From: Microbacteriaceae bacterium | Lineage (GTDB): Bacteria > Actinomycetota > Actinomycetes > Actinomycetales > Microbacteriaceae | NCBI GenBank assembly: GCA_030840185.1 | Contig: JAUZFY010000180.1 | Location: forward strand, 1-6,178 | Direction of reading: 5' to 3' | DNA: 6,178 nucleotides | In this document: positions 1 through 4,946 of the stretch, one piece after another | Layout of the letters: the number at the start of each line of letters is the position of its first letter | Numbering within the stretch: position 1 is the first letter of the stretch | The notes under the pieces: generated by a model | Told to the model about the DNA's origin: nothing | The model's database searches: none | What the model saw: the letters and a program-made list of their open reading frames with translations, nothing else | Position numbers and translations under genes: made by a program

Positions 1-871
1 GCATCTCCATGAGCGTCTTGTCCGCTGGAGGAGCGCGGTAGTCGAGCCTGGTGTTCTCGAGGTTCCGTTCACCATCGGCGAAGACGACGAATCGCACCTT
101 TGACCCGCTCTCGGATGCACGTTCCGATGCCTGGATGACGCTGTCGATGCCTTGATCCTCCGTCGCGCCGCCATAGTTCAGCACGACGATGTCATCGGGC
201 ATCCAACCGAACTCGGCTCGCACGACCAGTCGCGGCCGCCCGGGGGACAGGGGCACGCTCGACCAGTTGCGCACCACCTCGATGCGGTCGGAGGGTATGT
301 GGAGCTCCGAGACAAGTTGCTGCTTGACTCGCTCATGAACGACCACGATCGTCGTTGCCGACGATAGGCAATAGCGCTCGATTCGAGTCAGCAGTTGGGT
401 CGCCTCATTGCCGCGTTGCTTGTCTCGCGAACCATCCTGAGCCCCGACGTCCTGCACCCAGATGCAGATGGGGATGTCGAACAGCCGGGCGCGGATCGAT
501 GCGATCGCACTCGAGAGCCAGGCGGGGCTGACAAGGATGGTGACGTCCGGCCTGCGCCACCGCGTGAAAAGCAACCCGAGGCCGAAGGTGAGCTCCGTGA
601 AGAACCGATTCGCGCGTCGGGGAGACGGCCGAACGAAGTGGCGGACCCGGGTGATGACCACACCGTTGTGCCGTTCGACGGGGAGCTTTCTCGAGTACCC
701 CTCGTAGACGCGGGACCCGGGATAGTGGGGATAGCCGGTGACGGCGTGGACGGACATGCCGGATTCGGCCAGGCCTTCGCTGAGGGCGGTCGTGTACGCG
801 GCAATGCCGGAGCGTTCCGGAGCGAAGTTCAGCCCGACGATTGTCACTTTTATCGCGCGGTGCTCAGCCAA
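1..871 (-). CDS. WcaI-like GT4 glycosyltransferase, N-terminal part, runs off left edge
   Basis: An open frame of 290 codons runs leftwards without a stop and is cut by the window edge. The N-terminus reads KVTIVGLNFAPERSGIAAYT, followed by GYPHYPG (about residues 53-59), VSPAWL (about 115), ICIWVQDV (about 135) and VVRNWS (about 200). This is the pattern of GT-B fold, WcaI/WbuB-type family 4 transferases, which move a sugar from an activated donor onto a cell-surface polysaccharide or lipid-linked acceptor at the cytoplasmic membrane. What is present covers the N-terminal acceptor domain and the start of the C-terminal Rossmann domain (LNYGG, about 230; FVVFADG, about 260). The donor-site motif of the C-terminal domain lies outside the window. 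The TTG at 871-869 is chosen because GGGAG stands five bases upstream. An in-frame ATG at 907-905 has no Shine-Dalgarno sequence, and a GTG at 847-845 is a third choice. Donor and acceptor are unknown. Confidence 0.85.
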   Translation of the reverse strand, partial: MAEHRAIKVTIVGLNFAPERSGIAAYTTALSEGLAESGMSVHAVTGYPHYPGSRVYEGYSRKLPVERHNGVVITRVRHFVRPSPRRANRFFTELTFGLGLLFTRWRRPDVTILVSPAWLSSAIASIRARLFDIPICIWVQDVGAQDGSRDKQRGNEATQLLTRIERYCLSSATTIVVVHERVKQQLVSELHIPSDRIEVVRNWSSVPLSPGRPRLVVRAEFGWMPDDIVVLNYGGATEDQGIDSVIQASERASESGSKVRFVVFADGERNLENTRLDYRAPPADKTLMEM

Positions 872-919
872 TTCGACTCCCGCGCTCGATCGACTCGGCG
901 TCGACATCGGGAGTCGAAT
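871..919. repeat. Perfect 12-bp inverted repeat over the glycosyltransferase start
   Basis: ATTCGACTCCCG at 871-882 is the exact reverse complement of CGGGAGTCGAAT at 908-919, with 25 bases between. In the minus-strand transcript the 3' arm holds the GGGAG ribosome-binding site and the first base of the TTG start, while the upstream ATG (907-905) falls immediately after the 5' arm. It could be a translation-controlling hairpin or a DNA operator. The sequence does not decide between them. Confidence 0.7.
877..881 (-). promoter_or_regulatory. Shine-Dalgarno GGGAG for the glycosyltransferase TTG start
   Basis: On the minus strand GGGAG ends five bases before TTG (871-869). It decides the start over the upstream ATG at 907, which follows a C-rich stretch with no Shine-Dalgarno sequence. 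The site lies inside the 3' arm of a perfect 12-bp inverted repeat, so it could be hidden in the mRNA. Confidence 0.5.
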
Positions 920-1004
920 GCAATACGCGAATATGCATGTTGTCAGGCCTGCTTCGGGTACAGGTAAGACCAGGTGCCGTGCTCGGTACGGGGACCGCGA
1001 TAAC

Positions 1005-1025
1005 CGGAGCACCGGGGGTGCTCCG
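1005..1025. repeat. 9-bp stem, 3-base loop inverted repeat
   Basis: CGGAGCACC (1005-1013) pairs perfectly with GGTGCTCCG (1017-1025) around GGG. No T-run follows on either strand, and it lies between divergent genes, so a simple terminator role is unlikely. A further GTGCTC at 979-984 could pair with GAGCAC (1007-1012) instead, giving two mutually exclusive foldings. An operator or an mRNA leader element are both possible. Confidence 0.6.
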
Positions 1026-1231
1026 ATCTGAAGACTCTCGTATCGGGGGTACGGGTCGGGTCGTGCGTGTCGGGTAGTTACTCGGAACTGATGCTGGGAC
1101 ATTCCCGAGGACTTCGGTGGGTGGCCGTCATCCGCGGTGACGTCGATCCTATTGCATTCACGTTCTAAGTGGTGCCCCGCATTCGGGGGCGCCGGGTCGC
1201 GCAACCGCGCGGTGAACTTCGATGTCGCTGG

Positions 1232-1256
1232 GACCCGGGTCGATAGACTTGGCACC
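1232..1256 (+). promoter_or_regulatory. pgsA promoter -10 box for a leaderless start, with abutting palindrome
   Basis: TAGACT at 1244-1249 fits the actinobacterial -10 pattern TAnnnT and ends seven bases before the GTG at 1257, so transcription could begin at the start codon itself. No Shine-Dalgarno sequence precedes that GTG. No good -35 box is visible. The perfect 10-bp palindrome GACCCGGGTC (1232-1241) lies two bases upstream of the -10 box, where a bound protein would affect RNA polymerase. Confidence 0.5.
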
Positions 1257-1877
1257 GTGGAGCCCCGACAGAGCAACCAGGTGAGTTCTCGGGTGTTCAC
1301 CATTCCCAACATCCTCAGCTTTGTGCGGCTCCTGCTCGTTCCCGTGTTCCTTGTGCTGATCGTGCGGGGCGAAGACGGCTTTGCCCTGTTGGTGCTCGTG
1401 ATCTCGAGCGCCACTGACTATCTCGACGGCGTTCTTGCGCGTTGGCTCAATCAGGTGTCCCGGCTCGGCCAGCTTCTCGACCCGGCCGCTGACCGCCTTT
1501 TCATCTTCACGGCCCTCATCGGGCTCGCCGTTCGCGGGGTGATTCCGTGGTGGCTTGTCGCGATCATCGTCGGTCGCGACGTGATGTTGCTCGTGCTCGG
1601 CGTAATCCTCGCCAACCACGGATTCGGGCCGCTTCCCGTGCACCATCTCGGCAAGGTGGCGACGTTCTGCCTCTTCTACGCCCTCCCGATTCTCATGATC
1701 GGTCAGGCGTTCCCCAATCTCGCCTTATTCACGGCACCGATTGGCTGGGCGTTTGCCCTATGGGGCGCCTTTTTGTACTGGTGGGCGGGGGTAATCTACT
1801 TTTCCGAGACCGCCCGCGTGACGAGAAAGCCACTGCTGGGCGAGGATGTCTCTGAATCAGATACGCTAGGGCGCTAG
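1257..1877 (+). CDS. pgsA: CDP-alcohol phosphatidyltransferase, probable phosphatidylglycerophosphate synthase
   Basis: The 206-residue membrane enzyme carries the complete CDP-alcohol phosphotransferase motif at about residues 54-79: D54, D57-G58, A61-R62, G71, D75, D79. These residues bind the metal ion and CDP-diacylglycerol. The family transfers a phosphatidyl group from CDP-diacylglycerol to an alcohol. The N-terminal TIPNILSFVRLLLVPVF (residues 15-31) and the length fit PgsA, which makes phosphatidylglycerol phosphate from glycerol 3-phosphate. A phosphatidylinositol-phosphate or cardiolipin synthase-like enzyme of the same superfamily is not excluded. Hydrophobic segments lie near residues 20-36, 42-51, 81-93, 98-119, 133-152 and 157-182. 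GTG 1257 is taken as a leaderless start behind TAGACT. GTG 1293 (VFTIPNI), with AGGTGAG seven bases upstream, is a real alternative giving 194 residues. The frame upstream to 1137 is not supported. It appears to head an operon with the FHA gene, whose start is 21 bases past its stop. Confidence 0.85.
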   Translation: MEPRQSNQVSSRVFTIPNILSFVRLLLVPVFLVLIVRGEDGFALLVLVISSATDYLDGVLARWLNQVSRLGQLLDPAADRLFIFTALIGLAVRGVIPWWLVAIIVGRDVMLLVLGVILANHGFGPLPVHHLGKVATFCLFYALPILMIGQAFPNLALFTAPIGWAFALWGAFLYWWAGVIYFSETARVTRKPLLGEDVSESDTLGR

Positions 1878-1898
1878 GGCAAGCACGGGAGGTGCGAG

Positions 1899-2375
1899 AT
1901 GGTCGATTCCGACAACGAGAATCACGATGCGGAGCGGCGGTCTCACGAGACCGACACGACGCTGCATCTGACGAGGGAATTTGAAGCGCAGCTTGCCGCG
2001 CTTGAGGGCGAAGTGTCCCAAGAGGAGAAAGAGGCCATCGGCGCTCTTCCCTCCGGATCCGCGCTGCTTGTGGTTCGCCGTGGACCCAACGTCGGCGCGC
2101 GATTCCTTCTCGATTCCGACGTGACAACTGCCGGGCGTCACCCCGATGCCGACATTTTTCTCGACGACGTGACGGTCTCTCGTCGCCATGCCGAATTTCT
2201 TCGACATGGAACGACATTCGAGATTCGCGACCTCGGCAGCCTCAACGGCACGTATTACGACGGTGTGCGAATAGACACAGCTGTTTTGAGCGACGGGACG
2301 GAGGTGCAGGTGGGCAAGTTCCGCCTCACCTTCTACGCGTCCAGAGTGGATCTCGCGAACCTGGCGAGTAAGTAG
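1899..2375 (+). CDS. garA: FHA-domain phospho-switch protein, GarA/OdhI family
   Basis: The 158-residue protein matches the GarA (Mycobacterium) / OdhI (Corynebacterium) layout: a short acidic N-terminal tail, then one FHA domain (about residues 53-146). Phosphothreonine-binding signatures are visible as AGRHPDADIFLDD (78-90), S94-R-R-H97 and DLGSLNGTY with N116-G117-T118. The core from LPSGSALLVVRRGPN to VGKFRL is very close to GarA as I know it. The tail reads ETDTTLHLTREFEAQL; T20-T21 align with the two adjacent threonines of GarA that PknG and PknB phosphorylate, with the same seven-residue spacing to the following phenylalanine. In those relatives the unphosphorylated form binds and inhibits 2-oxoglutarate dehydrogenase and affects glutamate metabolism, while phosphorylation makes the tail fold onto its own FHA domain. 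The ATG start has a strong GGGAGG (1887-1892) six bases upstream. The stop overlaps the next gene's GTG by one base. Confidence 0.92.
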   Translation: MVDSDNENHDAERRSHETDTTLHLTREFEAQLAALEGEVSQEEKEAIGALPSGSALLVVRRGPNVGARFLLDSDVTTAGRHPDADIFLDDVTVSRRHAEFLRHGTTFEIRDLGSLNGTYYDGVRIDTAVLSDGTEVQVGKFRLTFYASRVDLANLASK

Positions 2376-2409
2376 TGGGGAGGGCGTCCTCCCAGGCCAG
2401 GGTGCCTGG
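2360..2409 (+). promoter_or_regulatory. Nested hairpins at the FHA-gene stop / ftsR start
   Basis: CCTGGC (2360-2365) can pair with GCCAGG (2396-2401), enclosing the perfect stem GGGAGG/CCTCCC (2378-2383 with 2388-2393, 4-base loop). The overlapping TAG/GTG junction (2373-2377) is inside. CCAGG/CCTGG (2397-2401 with 2405-2409) can form instead of the outer stem and would put a second in-frame GTG (2402-2404) in its loop. Pairing is seen in the sequence; a role in translational coupling is inferred. Confidence 0.4.
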
Positions 2410-3076
2410 TGCTGCACCGCTGTTAAGCATCGGCCAGGTTCTCGCCAGACTCACGACGGAGTTTCCCGATTTGACGCCGTCCAAGCTGCGGTTTCTGGAG
2501 GAACGGCAGCTTATTTTCCCGGCGCGCACCGAGTCCGGCTATCGCAAATTCTCGCCAAGCGACCTTGACCGCCTTCGCTTCGTACTCACCATGCAGCGGG
2601 ACCACTACCTTCCGCTCAAGGTCATCCGCGGATACCTGGACGATCTTGACGCCGGGCGACCACCAACCCTCCCGGGCGGCTCGACCTTCCCAGCCCCGTC
2701 CATTCTGTCGGCGGAACGCCGGATGCCGCGTGACGAGCTCATCCGTGAGGCCGGAGCGACCTCTCAGCTGCTCAACGACGCGGTCTCGTCGTCGCTCGTT
2801 GCCCCGGCCGACCTGTACGGCGAGGACGTGCTTGCCGTTCTCAAGTCCCTGGTGGAGCTGCAGCGCTCCGGAATCGAACCGCGACACCTTCGCGGATTCC
2901 GAGCGGCCGCGGAACGGGAGCTCGGTCTCATCGAGAGCGCCCTGATTCCGATCGCGCGCCGAAAAGACGCGTCGAGCCGGGCCAAGGCAAGCGAACTCGC
3001 GCGTGAGATCGCCGGTCAGCTCGAGATCGTGCGCTCGAGCCTGATTCGCTCTGCGCTGTCGCGCCTTGACCCGTAA
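2375..3076 (+). CDS. ftsR: MerR-family regulator of the FtsR (Rv1828) type
   Basis: The 233-residue protein begins with a MerR winged-helix domain (about residues 17-92): LSIGQVLARL, then TPSKLRFLEERQLIFPARTESGYRKF and QRDHYLPLKVIRGYLDDLDAG. This is the signature of the Rv1828/FtsR group, in which the usual SIGEVA...YYE motif is altered (IRFLE-like) and a wing GYRKF follows. A linker (about 93-125) leads to a helical C-terminal domain (about 126-230) that probably dimerises; no metal-binding cysteine cluster is visible. In Corynebacterium glutamicum FtsR activates ftsZ, and the gene sits next to odhI there just as here. The GTG start overlaps the upstream stop (TAG/GTG, one base), which suggests translational coupling. 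No clear Shine-Dalgarno sequence is present, and GTG 2402, nine codons later, is possible. The target here is inferred from the family. Confidence 0.85.
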   Translation: MGRASSQARVPGAAPLLSIGQVLARLTTEFPDLTPSKLRFLEERQLIFPARTESGYRKFSPSDLDRLRFVLTMQRDHYLPLKVIRGYLDDLDAGRPPTLPGGSTFPAPSILSAERRMPRDELIREAGATSQLLNDAVSSSLVAPADLYGEDVLAVLKSLVELQRSGIEPRHLRGFRAAAERELGLIESALIPIARRKDASSRAKASELAREIAGQLEIVRSSLIRSALSRLDP

Positions 3077-3128
3077 ACTGAGTTCTTCAGAAGATTGACC
3101 AGCTGGAACAAAATCTCACCGACACGCC

Positions 3129-3166
3129 GACCGCCAGGGTCGCCAATACGGCCGATTGGGGCGGTC
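3129..3166 (+). repeat. Nested stem-loop between the two MerR genes
   Basis: The outer 7-bp stem GACCGCC (3129-3135) / GGCGGTC (3160-3166) encloses a 5-bp stem CCAAT (3143-3147) / ATTGG (3155-3159). The two stems stack directly on the 3' side, leaving a seven-base bulge (3136-3142) on the 5' side. No T-run follows, so it is a poor intrinsic terminator. A leader element or an operator fits better. Confidence 0.55.
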
Positions 3167-3242
3167 TCCTCGGTAACGTGGGACCACACAGAAGTATCAA
3201 CCACCCGTTGAGAGTTGGGGTCGGTTGAGACGGGCAAGAATT

Positions 3243-3248
3243 GGAAGG
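3243..3248 (+). promoter_or_regulatory. Shine-Dalgarno GGAAGG deciding the second MerR start
   Basis: GGAAGG ends seven bases before ATG 3256 and overlaps the earlier in-frame TTG at 3241, which has no Shine-Dalgarno sequence of its own. It therefore supports ATG 3256 as the start. Confidence 0.7.
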
Positions 3249-3255
3249 CAGTCAG

Positions 3256-3804
3256 ATGAGTGAGCTCAGCACCCGTAACGAGGATTCTCGTTACGACCTC
3301 GGTTTGCTCTTCACCGACGGTCTTCCCGATTTGGACGACGCCGCCGGGTACCGAGGAGCCATCGCTGCCCGTGCCGCGGGGATCAGCTACCGCCAGCTCG
3401 ACTATTGGGCCCGCACCGAACTCGTCGAGCCAACGGTGCGCGGGGCGGCCGGATCGGGTTCGCAGCGGCTCTACGGTTTCCGCGACATCCTGGTTCTCAA
3501 GCTCGTCAAGCGACTCCTCGACACCGGAATCTCACTGCAGCAGATCCGCACCGCGGTCAACCAGCTCCGCGAGGCAGGGGTCAACGATCTCGCCCAGACG
3601 ACGCTGATGAGCGACGGGGCGAGCGTCTACCTGTGCACGTCGAACGACGAGGTCATCGATCTCGTCAGTCGCGGCCAGGGCGTCTTCGGCATCGCCGTCG
3701 GCAAGGTGCTTCGCGAGGTTGAGACGAGCCTGGTAGAACTGGACTCCGAGCGCCCGGACGTCACCGACGAGCTCGCCGCCCGTCGCGCCAACAGGGCTTC
3801 CTGA
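3256..3804 (+). CDS. MerR-family regulator, Rv1830 type
   Basis: The 182-residue protein has a MerR DNA-binding domain at about residues 32-105: GAIAARAAGISYRQLDYWAR (34-53, the helix-turn-helix), ELVEPTVRGAAGSGSQRLYGF (wing) and a helical stretch ending in TGISLQQIRTAVNQL. It continues with VYLCTSNDEVIDLVSRGQGVFGIAVGKVLREVE (124-156), a short C-terminal region I associate with the Rv1830-like MerR proteins of actinobacteria rather than with metal or drug sensors. No conserved cysteine pair is present. The acidic N-terminal tail (residues 1-31) contains LGLLFTDGLPDLDD. The ATG is chosen from the GGAAGG seven bases upstream. In Mycobacterium this gene lies two genes after the FtsR type with a nuclease gene between; here it follows directly. 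The regulated genes are unknown. Linkage to cell division is inferred from neighbourhood only. Confidence 0.8.
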   Translation: MSELSTRNEDSRYDLGLLFTDGLPDLDDAAGYRGAIAARAAGISYRQLDYWARTELVEPTVRGAAGSGSQRLYGFRDILVLKLVKRLLDTGISLQQIRTAVNQLREAGVNDLAQTTLMSDGASVYLCTSNDEVIDLVSRGQGVFGIAVGKVLREVETSLVELDSERPDVTDELAARRANRAS

Positions 3805-4019
3805 GCGCTTCGCCCGGCCGTGCTCGACTCGGCTGCGCTCTACTCGGCGGTGCGCTCGACCCGTCGGCTGTGTCCGCCGTTCACGGTGTAGTTCGCCGCC
3901 CCTTACGTGCCCCAAGTGGCACCTTCGTACCTTCGGCCAGGCGCTGACGAACCGGAGTTGTCCCCGAGGGTCAGGCCGCGACGGTCGCGAGGAAACGGGA
4001 ACGGGTTCCCGAAAGGCTC
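3805..4019. other. Convergent intergenic region, no gene seen
   Basis: These 215 bases lie between the converging second MerR gene and parA. Open frames crossing it are antisense to the genes on either side and have no recognisable protein features. It contains degenerate GCTCGACTCGGCT-like repeats (3821-3876), the near-palindrome CGCGAC-G-GTCGCG (3977-3989) and the hairpin at 3996-4011. I find no clear terminator for the plus-strand MerR gene. Confidence 0.5.
3991..4011 (-). terminator. Probable terminator of the minus-strand parA
   Basis: Read on the minus strand, a perfect 7-bp inverted repeat CGGGAAC-CC-GTTCCCG (4011-3996) begins nine bases after the parA stop and is followed by TTTCC. 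The T-run is short, so termination may be partial. No comparable structure was found for the converging MerR gene. Confidence 0.45.
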
Positions 4020-4826
4020 CTACGCGGTGATCGCGTACTCGCCGATCTTCGCCGTGCGCAGTACTCGGTCGAGGAGCAGGTCGAAGTTGTGCGCCATTTC
4101 CTGGGCGCTCTCTCCGGGCCAGACGTGAAGCGGCTTGGCGGCCCCCTGCGCCTGCTGAAGCGACGTGCGCTCGGGAAGCTGCGGCGTGAGCACGAGGGGA
4201 CCGAACATGTCCCGGAGCTCCTTGATGCGGAACTGGTGTTCGAGCGACTGCACCCTCGCCCGGTTCACGATGATTCCGAGCGGCTGAAGGCGGGGGGAGA
4301 GTCCGCGTCGGATTTCCTCGATCGCACGAAGCGCGCGGTCGGCCGCGGCAACCGAGAAGAGTCCCGGTTCCGTTACCACCGTCACGCGGTCGCTTGCCGC
4401 CCACGCCGTGCGGGTGAGGGCATTGAGGGACGGGGCACAGTCGATGAGAACGAGGTCGTAGTCGGCCTCGACGTTAGCGAGCGCCTCCTCGAGCTTCCAG
4501 ATGTCGCGAAGGCTCGGATGCGGCCCGTCGAAGTTGATCGCGGACGGGCTGCCGATCATCACGTCGATCTTGCCCTGGCGACCCCTTGTCCACCCGCTCG
4601 GTGCGATCGCGGCGCGGACGATCTTTTCCTTGGGGGAGGCCAACACGTCGGCAACGTTCAGGTGGCCGGCGACGTTGATGTCCATGCCGGTTGACACGTC
4701 GGATTGTGGGTCAAGATCGACCACGAGTGTCCGAAGCCCCTTGGAGAAGGCCGCCGAAGCGAGCCCGAGCGTCACCGTGGTCTTTCCCACTCCACCCTTG
4801 AGGGAGCTGACGCTGAGTACATGCAC
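4020..4826 (-). CDS. Orphan ParA/MinD-type P-loop ATPase
   Basis: The 268-residue cytoplasmic ATPase has the deviant Walker A motif SSLKGGVGKTT with the signature lysine (K10, catalytic K15), Walker A' LVVDLDPQSD (34-43) and Walker B DYDLVLIDCAPS (122-133). Such proteins dimerise on ATP, bind DNA or membrane non-specifically, and position cargo such as chromosome origins, plasmids or protein clusters. No ParB gene and no parS-like site lies in the window, so the cargo is unknown. Chromosomal orphan ParAs of actinobacteria such as PldP affect division-site placement and are a candidate relationship. The start is GTG 4826-4824 (read VHVLSVSSLKGG). The open frame extends upstream to 5315 only as antisense to pyruvate carboxylase. 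TATCGT (4840-4835) ends eight bases before the GTG, and there is no Shine-Dalgarno sequence, so it is probably leaderless. It is divergent from pyc, with 120 bases between. Confidence 0.85.
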   Translation of the reverse strand: MHVLSVSSLKGGVGKTTVTLGLASAAFSKGLRTLVVDLDPQSDVSTGMDINVAGHLNVADVLASPKEKIVRAAIAPSGWTRGRQGKIDVMIGSPSAINFDGPHPSLRDIWKLEEALANVEADYDLVLIDCAPSLNALTRTAWAASDRVTVVTEPGLFSVAAADRALRAIEEIRRGLSPRLQPLGIIVNRARVQSLEHQFRIKELRDMFGPLVLTPQLPERTSLQQAQGAAKPLHVWPGESAQEMAHNFDLLLDRVLRTAKIGEYAITA

Positions 4827-4834
4827 GAGTGACC

Positions 4835-4840
4835 ACGATA
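4835..4840 (-). promoter_or_regulatory. -10 box for leaderless parA
   Basis: TATCGT on the minus strand matches TAnnnT and ends eight bases before the parA GTG. With no ribosome-binding site visible, transcription probably starts at or next to the start codon. No convincing -35 box was found. Confidence 0.4.
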
Positions 4841-4888
4841 CCTTCACTAGTCTTAAAGAACCTAAATCTTGGACGGCTACCCAGCGCA

Positions 4889-4924
4889 TTGACGGGGAAT
4901 CGCTAGCGACTGCGGCCCTAAGCT
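4889..4924 (+). promoter_or_regulatory. Candidate pyc promoter with palindrome
   Basis: TAAGCT (4919-4924) fits TAnnnT and would give a leader of about 15 bases carrying the Shine-Dalgarno sequence AAAGGA (4937-4942). TTGACG (4889-4894) looks like a -35 box but lies 24 bases away, too far for a normal spacer. The perfect 10-bp palindrome TCGCTAGCGA (4900-4909) lies between them and could be an operator. Confidence 0.35.
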
Positions 4925-4946
4925 TGCCGATGTCGGAAAGGACCAG

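Larger units (their letters stand above)
872..1256. other. Divergent intergenic region, no gene seen
   Basis: These 385 bases separate the minus-strand glycosyltransferase from pgsA. I see no supportable gene: the plus frame that opens at 1137 is an upstream extension of pgsA, and the other frames here do not resemble protein. It holds several inverted repeats: 871-919, 1005-1025, CCCCG/CGGGG at 1175-1188, CGCGC/GCGCG at 1198-1211 and GACCCGGGTC at 1232-1241. The 10-mer TATTGCATTC occurs once on each strand (plus 1150-1159; minus 925-916). A weak minus-strand promoter could be CTGACA (946-941) with TATTGC (925-920), but the spacer is only 15 bases. Confidence 0.6.
3077..3255 (+). promoter_or_regulatory. 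Structured spacer / probable leader of the second MerR gene
   Basis: This spacer of 179 bases holds no supportable gene. TCTTC-A-GAAGA (3084-3094) follows the ftsR stop. A nested stem-loop follows at 3129-3166: outer GACCGCC/GGCGGTC, inner CCAAT/ATTGG. Further down GTTGAGA occurs twice, at 3207-3213 and 3224-3230, 17 bases apart. GGAAGG (3243-3248) is the ribosome-binding site. TATCAA (3195-3200) is a possible but poor -10 box, and no matching -35 was found. Confidence 0.45.

Noticed and set aside
395..967. Plus-strand open frame of 190 codons
   Set aside because: It is antisense to the glycosyltransferase, which has a recognisable protein sequence through its whole length. The plus frame looks like random charged sequence.
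1005..1025. Intrinsic terminator between the divergent genes
   Set aside because: The stem is strong but no T-run follows on either strand, and neither neighbouring gene ends here.
1137..1256. Upstream 40-codon extension of pgsA
   Set aside because: No start signal at 1137, and the added residues do not resemble the family. The conserved sequence begins near TIPNIL.
3532..4404. Long minus-strand open frame (290 codons) across the MerR and ParA ends
   Set aside because: It is antisense to the second MerR gene and out of frame with parA, with an arginine- and proline-rich composition typical of high-GC shadow frames and no recognisable motif.
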